Positions 49,701 through 55,876 of a DNA stretch of 64,000 bases are shown piece after piece. This stretch comes from Apostichopus japonicus (Eukaryota; Echinodermata; Holothuroidea; Aspidochirotida; Stichopodidae): NCBI RefSeq assembly GCF_037975245.1, contig NC_092580.1:22060501-22124500 (forward strand), written 5' to 3'. Every line of letters begins with the position of its first letter. Position 1 is the stretch's first letter. Below the pieces are notes generated by a model, which made no database searches, was not told the DNA's origin, and worked only from the letters and a program-made list of their open reading frames with translations. Made by a program: the position numbers and the translations under genes.

Positions 49701-50659
49701 GGGTACATTTCTGATGTTTACTGTTTACAAAGTGACAGCACCTACGTGTCACCCACGTTGTTTAACCTTCCCATCCAACAATGTTAACAACAAACGGTAT
49801 CATTTTTAACCCCACTGACCACACAGACTTCCTCTCCCTTCCAAATCTGAAATGCTGGAGTAGCCTGTGTAAAAAGTCTGAAATGCTAGGGTAGCCTGTG
49901 TAAAAAGTCTGAAATGCTAGGATAACCTGTGTAAAAAGTCTGAAATGCTAGGGTAACCTGTGTAAAAGTCTGAAATGCTAGGGTAGTCTGTGTAAAAAGT
50001 CTGAAATGCTAAGGTAGCCTGTGTAAAAAGTCTGAAATGCTAGGGTAGCCTGTGTAAAAGTCTGAAATGCTAAGGTAGCCTGTGTAAATAGTCTGAAATG
50101 CTAGGGTAGCCTGTGTAAAAAGTCTGAAATGCTAGGGTAGCCTGTGTAAAAAGTCTGAAATGCTAGGGTAACCTGTGTAAAAGTCTGAAATGCTAGGGTA
50201 GTCTGTGTAAAAAGTCTGAAATGCTAGGATAACCTGTGTGAAAAGTCTGAAATGCTAGGGTAGCCTGTGTAAATAGTCTGAAATGCTAGGATAGCCTGTG
50301 TAAAAAGTCTGAAAATTCTAGGGAAGCCTGTGTAAATAGTCTGAAATACTAGGGTAGCCTGTGTAAAAAGTGCCATATAGAAGAGAGGAGACAGGTTGGA
50401 GAAGACAGAAGTTAATAATACATATTTTTTTGAATTTTTGAGCAGCAATGTAATTCCGCGTGACGATTCATAACGGGAGACTACTTTGAATACACTGAGG
50501 GCGATTACTCACGGTGACTCTACCGTTGGGACCATCCAGAGGCGGTAAGTTCTTCGCTTGAAAGGAAAGAGTTTGAGGGACTTCGGTCGGGATGAGTTTT
50601 GTGTCTTGTGGCATGATCTGTGGACACGAATCCGCAGCTGTGGATGCATTCTGTGAATT
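11201..50659 (-). CDS. PLXNB: Plexin, B-like, 3' part of gene (28 exons, no Sema region)
   Basis: Plexins are single-pass semaphorin receptors whose cytoplasmic RasGAP-fold domain inactivates Rap/Ras GTPases and binds Rac/Rnd. Twenty-eight exons splice in phase to 3702 bases (1233 residues plus TAG). Approximate order by residue: IPT 1-118, PSI with eight Cys 119-178, four further IPT domains 179-560, RKRR furin-type site 436-439, transmembrane 581-606, juxtamembrane helix 607-640, GAP N-half 641-840, Rho-GTPase-binding insert 841-965, GAP C-half 1015-1233. The GAP arginines are present: RR before NESIVEK at the exon 28537/27894 junction, and R in LPLRFW of exon 12664-12811. B-like signs are the furin site, [17 protein letters not shown] and NAALEED. 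The C-terminus lacks the VTDL PDZ ligand of vertebrate plexin-B. Sema, PSI1, the first IPT and PSI2 are not seen. Plexin identity is firm; the B class is less sure. Confidence 0.95.
11427..11501 (-). CDS. PLXNB: Plexin exon, GAP C-half
   Basis: Twenty-five codons, [20 protein letters not shown] onward to NES. It aligns with the segment before the last helix (EIYSY..KY in vertebrates) but is divergent there. Phase 0 at both ends. Confidence 0.88.
11823..11963 (-). CDS. PLXNB: Plexin exon, GAP C-half
   Basis: [20 protein letters not shown] then [13 protein letters not shown] corresponds to the conserved DSPSNKLLYAKDIP / VERYY segment of plexins. The donor is AAG|GTTGGT, phase 0. Confidence 0.95.
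12664..12811 (-). CDS. PLXNB: Plexin exon with catalytic-arginine motif LPLRFW
   Basis: It begins [20 protein letters not shown] and ends DFKLNK, the best conserved plexin GAP block (LPLRFW...NPQFVFD). The Arg of LPLRFW is one of the essential GAP arginines. The acceptor lies at the edge of a tandem repeat. Confidence 0.97.
12811..13273. repeat. About 154-bp tandem repeat, three copies, at a splice acceptor
   Basis: Copies begin with TCTGCA(A)TTTTGG at 12811, 12967 and 13120. They share AAACAATGCACATGAATATT and GAGATCGTAGCTTCA. The first copy contains the real acceptor of the 12664-12811 exon, so copies 2 and 3 carry acceptor-like TTTTGCAGA or AATGCAGA sequence on the minus strand. Confidence 0.88.
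13864..14027 (-). CDS. PLXNB: Plexin exon, GAP C-half
   Basis: [14 protein letters not shown], then [11 protein letters not shown] and VVNAWKNN correspond to TLQKFVDDLF, KYFFDFLDEQA and HIWKTN of plexins. It ends in phase 2 with donor GT|GTAAGA. Confidence 0.95.
14362..14382 (+). repeat. (CA)n microsatellite
   Basis: About ten CA dinucleotides in a plexin intron. Confidence 0.9.
14485..14595 (-). CDS. PLXNB: Plexin exon, linker into GAP C-half
   Basis: Thirty-seven codons: a charged lysine-rich linker ([19 protein letters not shown]), then [16 protein letters not shown], equivalent to the EIYLTRLLSTKG segment. The acceptor GCACAG|ATC lies within the first, decayed unit of the large minisatellite. 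Confidence 0.88.
14596..18125. repeat. 79-bp minisatellite array, about 45 units, filling a plexin intron
   Basis: Units of 76-80 bp are marked by GATCCAATCAGATCCTCTAT, then a CACAACAAACAACAACATGA tail and a GAGTTAATCTG(T/A)(A/C)CAGA head. Most of 14700-15840 uses one subtype (AAATGACACAC); from about 15890 to 17480 it mostly alternates with a second subtype (ACGCCCAACAC), giving a dimer of about 157 bp. From 17550 the units are longer and decayed. Each unit contains an AGAGGAT/ATCCTCT inverted repeat. On the minus strand each unit resembles an acceptor: a GTTGTTTGTTGTG tract, then CTGTACAG|ATTAA. The minus-strand open frames here are repeat translations, not genes. Confidence 0.96.
18407..18495 (-). 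CDS. PLXNB: Plexin exon, RBD to GAP linker
   Basis: It reads [20 protein letters not shown] then EEGVNLWHL. The (V/L)WHL ending is a plexin hallmark before the second GAP half. The split Ala codon joins in phase with the 25383 exon. Confidence 0.9.
21409..22144. repeat. Tandem duplication, unit about 366 bp
   Basis: GATCGTTCCATTCAGCAAAA starts at about 21410 and again at about 21777. The copies agree through TTTCACTTTTTATTTTT, GAGTATGGCAGACAGTGATG and ATGCAGAAA(T/A)CCTACAATGA. Differences are few, mostly small indels, which indicates a fairly recent event. Confidence 0.93.
22792..22833 (+). repeat. (AAG)n imperfect microsatellite
   Basis: GAAGAAGAAG tract with AAT interruptions in a plexin intron. 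Confidence 0.9.
25383..25485 (-). CDS. PLXNB: Plexin exon, end of Rho-GTPase-binding domain
   Basis: [20 protein letters not shown] onward corresponds to the VxDGxxVALVPKQ segment after HY(Q/K) in plexins. It ends in phase 1. Confidence 0.92.
25926..26022. repeat. ATACA-type short tandem repeat
   Basis: Repeated GATACATACAATACAT and ATAATACA words in a plexin intron. Confidence 0.8.
26150..26253 (-). CDS. PLXNB: Plexin exon, Rho-GTPase-binding domain
   Basis: (E)[15 protein letters not shown], then [12 protein letters not shown] matches the plexin DLEWRQG...L.DE....WK(R/K)(L/I)NTL..Y block. Confidence 0.97.
26817..26973 (-). CDS. PLXNB: Plexin exon, Rho-GTPase-binding domain
   Basis: [20 protein letters not shown], then [18 protein letters not shown] and DMDL match the ubiquitin-like RBD of plexins (V.VL.(C/T)DTITQVKEK(I/L)LD...PYSQRP). 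Confidence 0.97.
27140..27212 (-). pseudogene. Duplicated 3' end of a plexin exon with its donor
   Basis: On the minus strand this copy reads [11 protein letters not shown] followed by GTGAGAACC and intron sequence, nearly identical to the end of the real exon at 27367-27403 and its downstream intron (27338-27366). The 5' part of the exon is missing and there is no matching acceptor. It is a partial tandem duplication carrying a spare donor. Confidence 0.85.
27367..27513 (-). CDS. PLXNB: Plexin exon, end of GAP N-half
   Basis: [20 protein letters not shown] then GPIDAV and [17 protein letters not shown] corresponds to AGEPL..L..AIK....KGP(I/V)DA. The donor GTG|GTGAGA is duplicated 3' of the exon. 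Confidence 0.97.
27828..27894 (-). CDS. PLXNB: Plexin exon, GAP N-half
   Basis: [20 protein letters not shown] plus LE equals the TESVVEKMLTNWMSICLY plexin signature. Confidence 0.97.
28040..28270. repeat. Possible SINE-derived sequence
   Basis: Contains GGATGGGGACGTTAAATGG and a following GAGCAGGAATTGGAGCTAAT, wording that resembles dispersed marine-invertebrate SINE bodies. No clear A/B boxes or tail, so the call is weak. Confidence 0.3.
28537..28611 (-). CDS. PLXNB: Plexin exon with catalytic Arg pair
   Basis: [20 protein letters not shown] then QLFRR; it aligns with DIM.TL...L......PKL(M/L)LRR. The RR is a required arginine pair of the plexin GAP site. Confidence 0.93.
29333..29398 (-). 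CDS. PLXNB: Plexin exon, GAP N-half
   Basis: [20 protein letters not shown] then T, preceded by a split Arg codon. It matches D R ...ASL(L/I)T.AL.GKLEY.TD of plexins and has one extra residue. Confidence 0.95.
30137..30252 (-). CDS. PLXNB: Plexin exon, GAP N-half
   Basis: [20 protein letters not shown] then [18 protein letters not shown]; equals F..L(I/L)NNK.FL..F(I/V)RTLE of plexins. Confidence 0.96.
30794..30939 (-). CDS. PLXNB: Plexin exon, juxtamembrane to GAP
   Basis: [20 protein letters not shown] then [15 protein letters not shown]; equals FAELQT.....(G)IP.L.Y..YV.R.LF. It ends EQPM in phase 0. Confidence 0.94.
31490..31712 (-). CDS. PLXNB: Plexin exon, transmembrane segment and juxtamembrane helix
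   Basis: [20 protein letters not shown] precedes a hydrophobic run ([20 protein letters not shown] plus IIIYCL), a basic stop-transfer RKSKNK, and a heptad-like helix [12 protein letters not shown]. It marks the membrane crossing and the start of the cytoplasmic part. Confidence 0.96.
32100..32276 (-). CDS. PLXNB: Plexin exon, last IPT domain
   Basis: [20 protein letters not shown] then ECVIQL and CTPPENQP fit the second half of an IPT domain. One Asn-Gly-Ser sequon (NGSKTD). Confidence 0.92.
32461..32499. repeat. AT-rich hairpin
   Basis: Self-complementary TATATATATATTTTTATATATATATA in a plexin intron. Confidence 0.8.
33055..33327 (-). CDS. PLXNB: Plexin exon with furin-type RKRR site
   Basis: [20 protein letters not shown], then [11 protein letters not shown] at 33241-33252 and an IPT core ([20 protein letters not shown]). 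Vertebrate plexin-B receptors are cut by proprotein convertases at such a site; here it lies about 142 residues before the membrane. Confidence 0.95.
33508..33604 (-). CDS. PLXNB: Plexin exon, IPT domain
   Basis: [20 protein letters not shown] plus [12 protein letters not shown]; equals GGT.LT(V/I).G.NLD.IQ.P.. of plexin IPT domains. Confidence 0.95.
34315..34503 (-). CDS. PLXNB: Plexin exon, IPT domain
   Basis: [20 protein letters not shown] onward to [20 protein letters not shown] closes one IPT domain and opens the next. The acceptor was chosen at TCATCAG|G because only this keeps phase with the 34970 exon. Confidence 0.9.
34741..34935 (+). mobile_element. tRNA-derived SINE in a plexin intron
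   Basis: A-box-like GTGGTCAAGTGG (34745-34756), B box GGATCGAATCC (34794-34804), then GTTGTGTCCTTGGGCAAG, CTTTATCTCCATTGC and CACCCAGGCGTAT, the shared core and tail of deuterostome tRNA-SINEs. It ends only about 35 bases from the exon at 34970. Confidence 0.88.
34970..35103 (-). CDS. PLXNB: Plexin exon, IPT domain
   Basis: [20 protein letters not shown], then KITGKKLD and GRVPCKF; the P..GP.SGGT.V.I.G signature of an IPT domain start. Confidence 0.96.
35281..35905. repeat. 77-bp tandem repeat, about 8 units
   Basis: Units start GCTATTGGTTATGTCCATAT at 35281, 35358, 35435, 35512 and onward, each with AAATGCTATTGGATAT and CATGACTGG(T/A)ATGA. Confidence 0.92.
36079..36229. repeat. 65-bp tandem repeat touching a splice donor
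   Basis: AATACACAAACC begins at 36079, 36144 and 36218. The last copy ends inside the exon edge, so the real donor (AAG|GTTTGTGTATTGG) is part of the repeated unit. Confidence 0.88.
36229..36355 (-). CDS. PLXNB: Plexin exon, end of IPT domain
   Basis: [20 protein letters not shown], then the FNSFNYK beta strand (compare Y.F in IPT ends). The split Ser codon is in phase with 40480-40628. Confidence 0.9.
37779..38016. repeat. Tandem duplication of about 116 bp with poly-G ends
   Basis: GGACTAGGCCTT(T/C)ATTTCT and AATTATCTACAAAGATA and ACTAGGTACACAATGG recur once. Each copy ends in a G-run of about 10. Confidence 0.88.
39400..39770. mobile_element. MITE with AGTGGCGTAGGAA / TTCCTACGCC termini
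   Basis: The left end CAGTGGCGTAGGAAGG and following GTGGGGGGGCTG are mirrored at the right end by CAGCCCCCCCGGTTCCTACGCC. No transposase is encoded. An internal sequence around AGATGCAATTTGGTGC occurs twice (near 39525 and 39605). Confidence 0.85.
40230..40378 (+). repeat. CCCCATCCCCTTCC minisatellite
   Basis: About 150 bases of CCCCATCC, CCCCTTCC and CCCCTCCTCC words. Strand asymmetry is complete; the G-rich strand has many GGGG runs. Confidence 0.95.
40480..40628 (-). CDS. PLXNB: Plexin exon, IPT domain after PSI
   Basis: [20 protein letters not shown], then LG and VDVPC match (GP)..GGTRVTI.G.NLG...V.G.PC of the IPT domain that follows PSI3. Confidence 0.97.
40662..40702. repeat. (AT)n microsatellite
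   Basis: About 20 AT dinucleotides, 34 bases from the exon acceptor at 40628. Confidence 0.95.
41142..41320 (-). CDS. PLXNB: Plexin exon, PSI domain
   Basis: (V)[15 protein letters not shown], then [14 protein letters not shown] and further Cys give eight cysteines in PSI spacing (C..DC..C...CxWC....C). It joins in phase 1 to exon 44092-44179. Confidence 0.96.
41565..42180. repeat. About 61-bp tandem repeat, about 10 units
   Basis: Units contain GGCTCAACTTTCAATGGATG, ACACACTATTTCTGATGTAA and TAGGTTATA, with alternating variants of the GGTTATACAAGG and CATTATATGG words. Confidence 0.92.
44092..44179 (-). CDS. PLXNB: Plexin exon, end of IPT domain
   Basis: [20 protein letters not shown] then GNMVDLSQP corresponds to Y.Y......L.V...VVWNGNF.IDNPQ. 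It ends in phase 1 and joins directly to the PSI exon. Confidence 0.92.
44180..48448. other. Plexin intron (4.3 kb)
   Basis: No exon recognised. It holds a 34-bp duplication (44671-44735), homopolymer tracts and AT-rich sequence. Confidence 0.7.
44671..44735. repeat. 34-bp tandem duplication rich in TAATTA
   Basis: GATTAATTAGACATTAGAGC then TAATGAATGAG occurs twice in a row. TAATTA is a homeodomain-type core. Confidence 0.85.
48449..48568 (-). CDS. PLXNB: Plexin exon, IPT domain
   Basis: [20 protein letters not shown], then [13 protein letters not shown]; equals (G)YEC.....G......A......(V)(Q)C. Phase 0 at both ends. Confidence 0.92.
49843..50370. repeat. 31-bp tandem repeat, about 17 units
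   Basis: Consensus AAATGCTAGGGTAGCCTGTG followed by TAAAAAGTCTG; units are 30-31 bp and mostly differ at one or two bases. It lies in the intron just 3' of the 50513 exon. Confidence 0.96.
50513..50659 (-). CDS. PLXNB: Most 5' plexin exon seen, IPT domain start
   Basis: It reads [16 protein letters not shown], then [19 protein letters not shown], matching CP(Q/K)(L/I)......(V)..ITL.A(K/R)NLPQP.SG of plexins, after PSI2. The acceptor could be TTCTTCAG|AATTC (used) or TTCACAG|AATGC 9 bases on; the preceding exon, which would decide, is not found. Confidence 0.93.
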
Positions 50660-51644
50660 CTGAAGAAGAGAATTTAAGAAGATGAGTTTAATATTTATCC
50701 GCTCAATAATAATCATAATATCCTGATTCTGTTGTTATTAAAACACTGGTTGTGTTTCCTGCCCTGCATGCAAACATCTGTGCAATATGAATTGCTATCT
50801 TCATTGTGTTACGTCGTAATAACTATTTTGGGTTGGTCTCAACCCAGCTTTCATTTTAAGCTACTGTAGTTGGTGACAGTATTAATGGAACCTACACATT
50901 CATTAATCATCAAATGCATATTAAAACTGACACAGAGGTCTATAAATGGCCACCTTTTAAACTGCACTGCAAATTTGACAGAAGGATGACCCCATTCCTC
51001 AGAATGCAATTGACATATTCCTTTGGCAGCGAAGTACTTGAAAGGTCTACGGACACCTAGTCAATTTGCCCCATATTCGGTACAATTGTTGTGTGATGAT
51101 CTTATTCAGAATCTAGTGAAATGATTTGAAAAGCTCTTTTTATTTCCATGATATGCACATTTGAAGTTTTGATAAATCTGGGAGACTCATTAAATATGTG
51201 CAAAATATCACGTGGAGTGTTGCACTCATCAACATGTCTTAATTTAGGTCTTAATAGTTTAACTCCTTATTATTAGCCCACAAATATCATTTGAATTATG
51301 TGATGTTCTTCTTTTTCTTAAAAGAAGACAATAGAATATTTCAAAAAAATCACCTTAGGCTACAAACCTGTGTTCAGTGTCCTTAAACAGGAGTGTTAAA
51401 AACAAAGGAATAACATAACAAAAAATTAGGCAGCCACACCTATCACATCATGATGTGCATAATTAGCTAACGTTTATTCATTAAAAAAAATTAAATTTGA
51501 GGAAAGCCTTGTAAACTGGTCAACCTTTGATGGAATTGATGGGAGTTGCAGCTACTTTCATGATTTCTAATGCCAATTAAGGTGATTATAATGACGATGT
51601 TGTTCATAGGTGTGCGTAGACCATTTAAAGACATCAAGATTTAC

Positions 51645-51720
51645 ACTTGAGGGGACAAGAGTAAACTTGAGGGGACAAGAGTACACTTGAGGGGATAAGA
51701 TTACCCTTGAGGGGACAAGT
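51645..51720. repeat. 23-bp tandem repeat, 4 copies
   Basis: CTTGAGGGGACAAGAGTA(A/C)A and close variants, four in a row. Confidence 0.93.
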
Positions 51721-52827
51721 AAACAACATGTACAGTACTTATGAATTTTGCCACATCATCTTGATTCATTGCAATTAAATGCAAAACTGAACTTCAACGC
51801 AGAAAATTTTTAGGGCGTGCTCCTGAAGCATTACTGTCAATTGCAATATGGCAACGGAGTCGTTTACGGAAAACTAATTTAAAAAGTCCTTAATTTTGCA
51901 AAACTGATTGGAATCCAGCAGAATGTGCACATAATACATACATTACTACCTATTACTGAATGTAGCATAAATACTTTTCACACAAAAGTCCACCCATGAA
52001 AATGTCCTGATAATCTCTCATATGGTCTGAAATCTTCATTTATTATTGAGTTTTATCTTACCTAGAAGCTGATTACTTCATTCTTAACAACAAATAAAAA
52101 AGGAAAAAAGAAAGAAGCATAATGAACTACATTTACCATAACATACTGAAGGAAATATTAAATAAGAGCCCAACTGGCACTATGGTTCCTTGCTTAGTGG
52201 AATATTAAAGTGTTGTATGTAATCACCCAATATCATAATATTTATGCCAGCTATTAACCAACAACTGTATTCCATATTTGGATACAACATGATTTAAGGT
52301 TGTTGCTAAGGTTATTGCAAATTAAAATTTTGTCCCCTCCCCTAAAAGTGGGCCTGATTAAATATTGCACCTTAATGTTTCCAAAAAGTTTTGGCCGAAA
52401 CAAAGTGGCCTATATATTTTCCCCACAAAAAATGAACCCCAAAAATATTGGACCCAACCATATTTGGGCCCAAAGAATGTGTCCCAAGATGCATTTGAGG
52501 TGGAAATTAATATTTGGGCCCACCCAGCACAAAAATGGGCCCAGAATTTTGGGGGCCCAGATGGCCTACTTGTACCACCTATTAACCAATATTACTGTAT
52601 ACCAAGGTTAGCTACAATTAGACTTAAGGTTGCAGAGTTATTGAAATGTAAAGAAAATGTGGGCCCAAATGGTACCAAACATATTGGGCCCCACAAATTT
52701 GGACCCAAAGAATTTGTCCCAAAATGTTTTTGAGGTGGAATCAAATTTTGGCTCACCCGGCGCAAAAATATGCCCGGACTTTGTTGGCCCCAGATGGTCC
52801 CAAACAAAATTAGGCATATGTGTACTA

Positions 52828-53025
52828 AAGTTTAGGAAGAGTTTTACATTTGTAGAACCAGATAAACGAACAAAATAAAACGAAACAGTTGATGAAAGTC
52901 ATAGTAGTGTATTCAAACGTTTTCGAAGATTTCCCATCTTCCTCGTCAGGAAATAGATAATAATATAGTCCTTATGTATAGTGCATCAACTGTTTCGTTT
53001 TATTTTGTTCGTTTATCTGGTTCTA
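52828..53025 (-). mobile_element. Short Penelope-like/retrozyme-like insertion with 13-bp TSD
   Basis: CATATGTGTACTA stands at 52815-52827 and 53026-53038, so 198 bases were inserted with a 13-bp target-site duplication. Inside is an inverted repeat of about 42-44 bp (TGTAGAACCAGATAAACGAA onward at 52851, mirrored at about 52984-53027), surrounding a spacer with a hammerhead-like core. There is no coding capacity. Confidence 0.85.
52911..52953 (-). ncRNA. Hammerhead-ribozyme-like core
   Basis: Minus strand order: TTC (stem I), CTGACGA (52949-52943), one extra G, stem II GAAGAT/ATCTTC with a GGGAA loop, GAAA (52924-52921), ACGTTT, GAA (stem I). A-U, A-U and C-G would form a loopless 3-bp stem III, and cleavage would fall between 52915 and 52914. 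Like the 3358 example it has one extra base after CUGANGA. Confidence 0.5.
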
Positions 53026-55012
53026 CATATGTGTACTAGCTATTAATCAACAACTGTATGCCAAGTTTGGCTCCAATCCAACTTAAGGTTATTGCATATA
53101 AAGTTGTTTACATTTGACACAAGGTGAGCGCCAAAAGCAATAGGGCACACCTGACTATAATACATGTACATAGGAAGTATGACAAATATCCATCACTCCC
53201 TTGTTGAGTTGTTGTAGATCCCGAGCAAGTGTCACAGACACACACACAAACCTGACTGCATAGGTTCCTTTGCTTCCAGCAAGGAACCAACAACAGTTGT
53301 TGATTTCAAGATGATCCTTATTCAAATAACTTACTCTCTTTTGTATTAATAATGTATTTTCCGTATTTCTCATCATACTATACACCACAGTGAATTTCTT
53401 ATCTACTGTACTTCTGACAGGTAAAGATAGTTTGGCTTAATTACCTTAATTACCATAATGAACACTGCAGCCTTGATTCTCGTATACAAATCAGGCAAAT
53501 GTCAATACAAATATGCTTAGATAATTGTAGGTGTCATATTGGCTGTGATGTATTAATATAATGCCATAAAGTAATTACAATCATTTTGCTCATAAGTTGT
53601 TTATCCATTATATTTTTTAAATATTCATATTGTTTCCCTAACTGCATAATTGATACTCATTCCAATTGCATTAACAAACACAATAGAATTCAACTGGATA
53701 TGTGGTACAAACTTGAGGCTACGTGGCCCTGAAGCCTACCATCAAGAGTGTTTCGTCCAACAGCAACCAGAGTAGACTGGCCTATCCCTCCCAGTGGAAA
53801 TACCACATGTATACAAAGGATGAACTTTTACCTTACAACTTAGCTTAAGACATATAATACACAAAGTGTACTTATATACTACAGTGCATTCCTACCATCC
53901 CTAAACAACTCTTTACAGAGATGAATGTGATCCCATGTGTATCCCTAGAAAATATCACATGTGTTACATAACAATCCCAGGATAAGCCTGATACCACATG
54001 CCGATCCATAGGAACAGCCCCAAAAGCCATAATCTGCCAACAATTACAACTGGTTTACTTAATGCCAGGAGAGATAACCCCCATATAATTCCAAGGGGAT
54101 TTAAACTACCACAATGGTTCCACACAGAACTCCCATTGCATCACAACTTTGCAGTAACAGCATTACAATATGTTTACAACTAAGCCACTAGGTAACAATC
54201 GGTTTTGCTCATAACCCCAAAATACATTTTTCAAACAAAACCATTTATTTTCTCATCTCTAACTACATTTGATACACATTTCAATTGTATTAACAATAGC
54301 AATTACACCATAAAAACATGCACCGATTAATGCTGGTCTTTTGAAATCACATCACCGCTTAAAATGACAGAAATTTTCAACACATTCTATACAAGAACTA
54401 TACTTCACAAAACATGTGTGCAATATACGTCATCTGTCCAGGTTTGCCTTAAACTCTGTCACTTACAATGCGCTTTAAATTGTTACTGCCTATAGACTGG
54501 TTCAACATCACTGACGTGTAGCAATTATAAAGTGATGAAAACGGGCACAATCAGAACCGGCGGTAGAACGATCCTAATTCTAGCTCTCGGCTGACAGATT
54601 CACATCTCACATTTTACTACTAGAATGGAATACGATCCCTTTACGGTACATAGGAATAAATTCACTATAGAGTAGACGAAACATGGCTTCTTAGCTTGGA
54701 AACGTTACTATTGTCAAAACTTTCAATTGTGAATCTCACTGAAGCATACCTGAGGTCCCCCTGCTGCCTGATCCTAAAATGTTTTCCCCTCAAACCCCTT
54801 CCTCCCCCCACCCCCATTCCTGCACCCATTTGACTAGTTGGCAAGGTCCTGTCATGACAATGGCAAATTTTTCTAAAGCTAATTCAATTAAAAAAAAATT
54901 ATTTTCTTCAGAGATAAAAGGTATTTAATTTACTCATTTTGTTAATTTACCTACTTGCTATAAATACTGTCAAATCTACTATTAAAAATATTCTCTTGTG
55001 GAATATTATACC

Positions 55013-55330
55013 AACAACAACAACAATAATCATAACAATATTGAGGATTTATAAAGCACAGACATATCCACTGATAACGTTGCTCAAGTCGCATACCAAT
55101 ATGACCCTGCTGGTCAAGGATAACCTGTCAAACAGAGGCAATCCCTCCACATGGCAGCAGCTAAACAGCACCCAACTGACTGTTTATCTCACAGGTCCCC
55201 ATATATACACCTGGGTGAAAGGGGCAATGGAGATAAAGTGCCTTGCCGAAGGACACAACGCAATGATCTGGCCAGGGCTCGAACCTGAAAACCGTAAGTC
55301 CACTGCCTTAACCACATGACCACAACGCAC
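55013..55330 (-). mobile_element. tRNA-derived SINE, minus strand
   Basis: Read on the minus strand: GTTGTGGTCATGTGGTTAAG, CAGGTTCGAGCCCTGGCC (B box), GTTGTGTCCTTCGGCAAGGC, CTTTATCTCCATTGCC, CACCCAGGTGTATATA, and a TTATAAATCC segment ending in (GTT)n. Same family as the element at 34741. Confidence 0.88.
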
Positions 55331-55806
55331 TAACGCAGTAATAGTAAATTCAAATCAAATCTCACAACCCTGACTCTTAACGATGTGTTATTAAGAATCA
55401 AAATTAATACACAATATTGAGAACCTCCAATGTTTCCATATTATATTACCATTACAAAGAGCCACTGATCCATAAGAATGTATTTCCAATCAATAAAAAC
55501 ATTGTCCAAAAAACTAGCACGTTTATTTTTTCCCCCCGTTTTCAAATATCTTATAATAATGATGCCTTCGTGCACACACATATATATGCGAGACCATCAA
55601 GGCTGCCGATGAAAATATAACAAGCCCTTGGGGTAATATATCCATTTATGGAGCTTTTAATTAAAAGTTTGATCACCTCAAGCTGAAATATCATAATAGC
55701 ATGGTAATTATGATGGAAGCTCAATGATACATCCATGCATCACTATTGCAGCTTGTAATCTCATATGAGTAAGTTTGTCTTTATGTTTATGTGTGAATGT
55801 GTATGT

Positions 55807-55807
55807 G

Positions 55808-55876
<69 letters not shown>
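55807..55876. repeat. (TA)n microsatellite
   Basis: About 35 TA dinucleotides with two TG interruptions. Confidence 0.95.

Larger units (their letters stand above)
52240..53105. repeat. Decayed three-copy repeat of GGGCCC-rich units
   Basis: The motif CTATTAA(C/T)CAA...ACTGTAT.CCA...TTAAGGTT occurs at about 52254, 52579 and 53039. Between copies, GGGCCCA, GATG(CA)TTTGAGGTGGAA-like and GGCCCAGATGG words recur. The last copy is split by the insertion at 52828-53025. Confidence 0.85.

Noticed and set aside
49549-49752. Minus-strand open frame between two plexin exons
   Set aside because: Exons 50513-50659 and 48449-48568 join in phase with continuous homology, leaving no room for an extra exon.
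53155-53388. Minus-strand frame with NNCCWFLAGSKGTYAVR, considered as plexin exon
   Set aside because: No match to any plexin segment; coding potential looks random.
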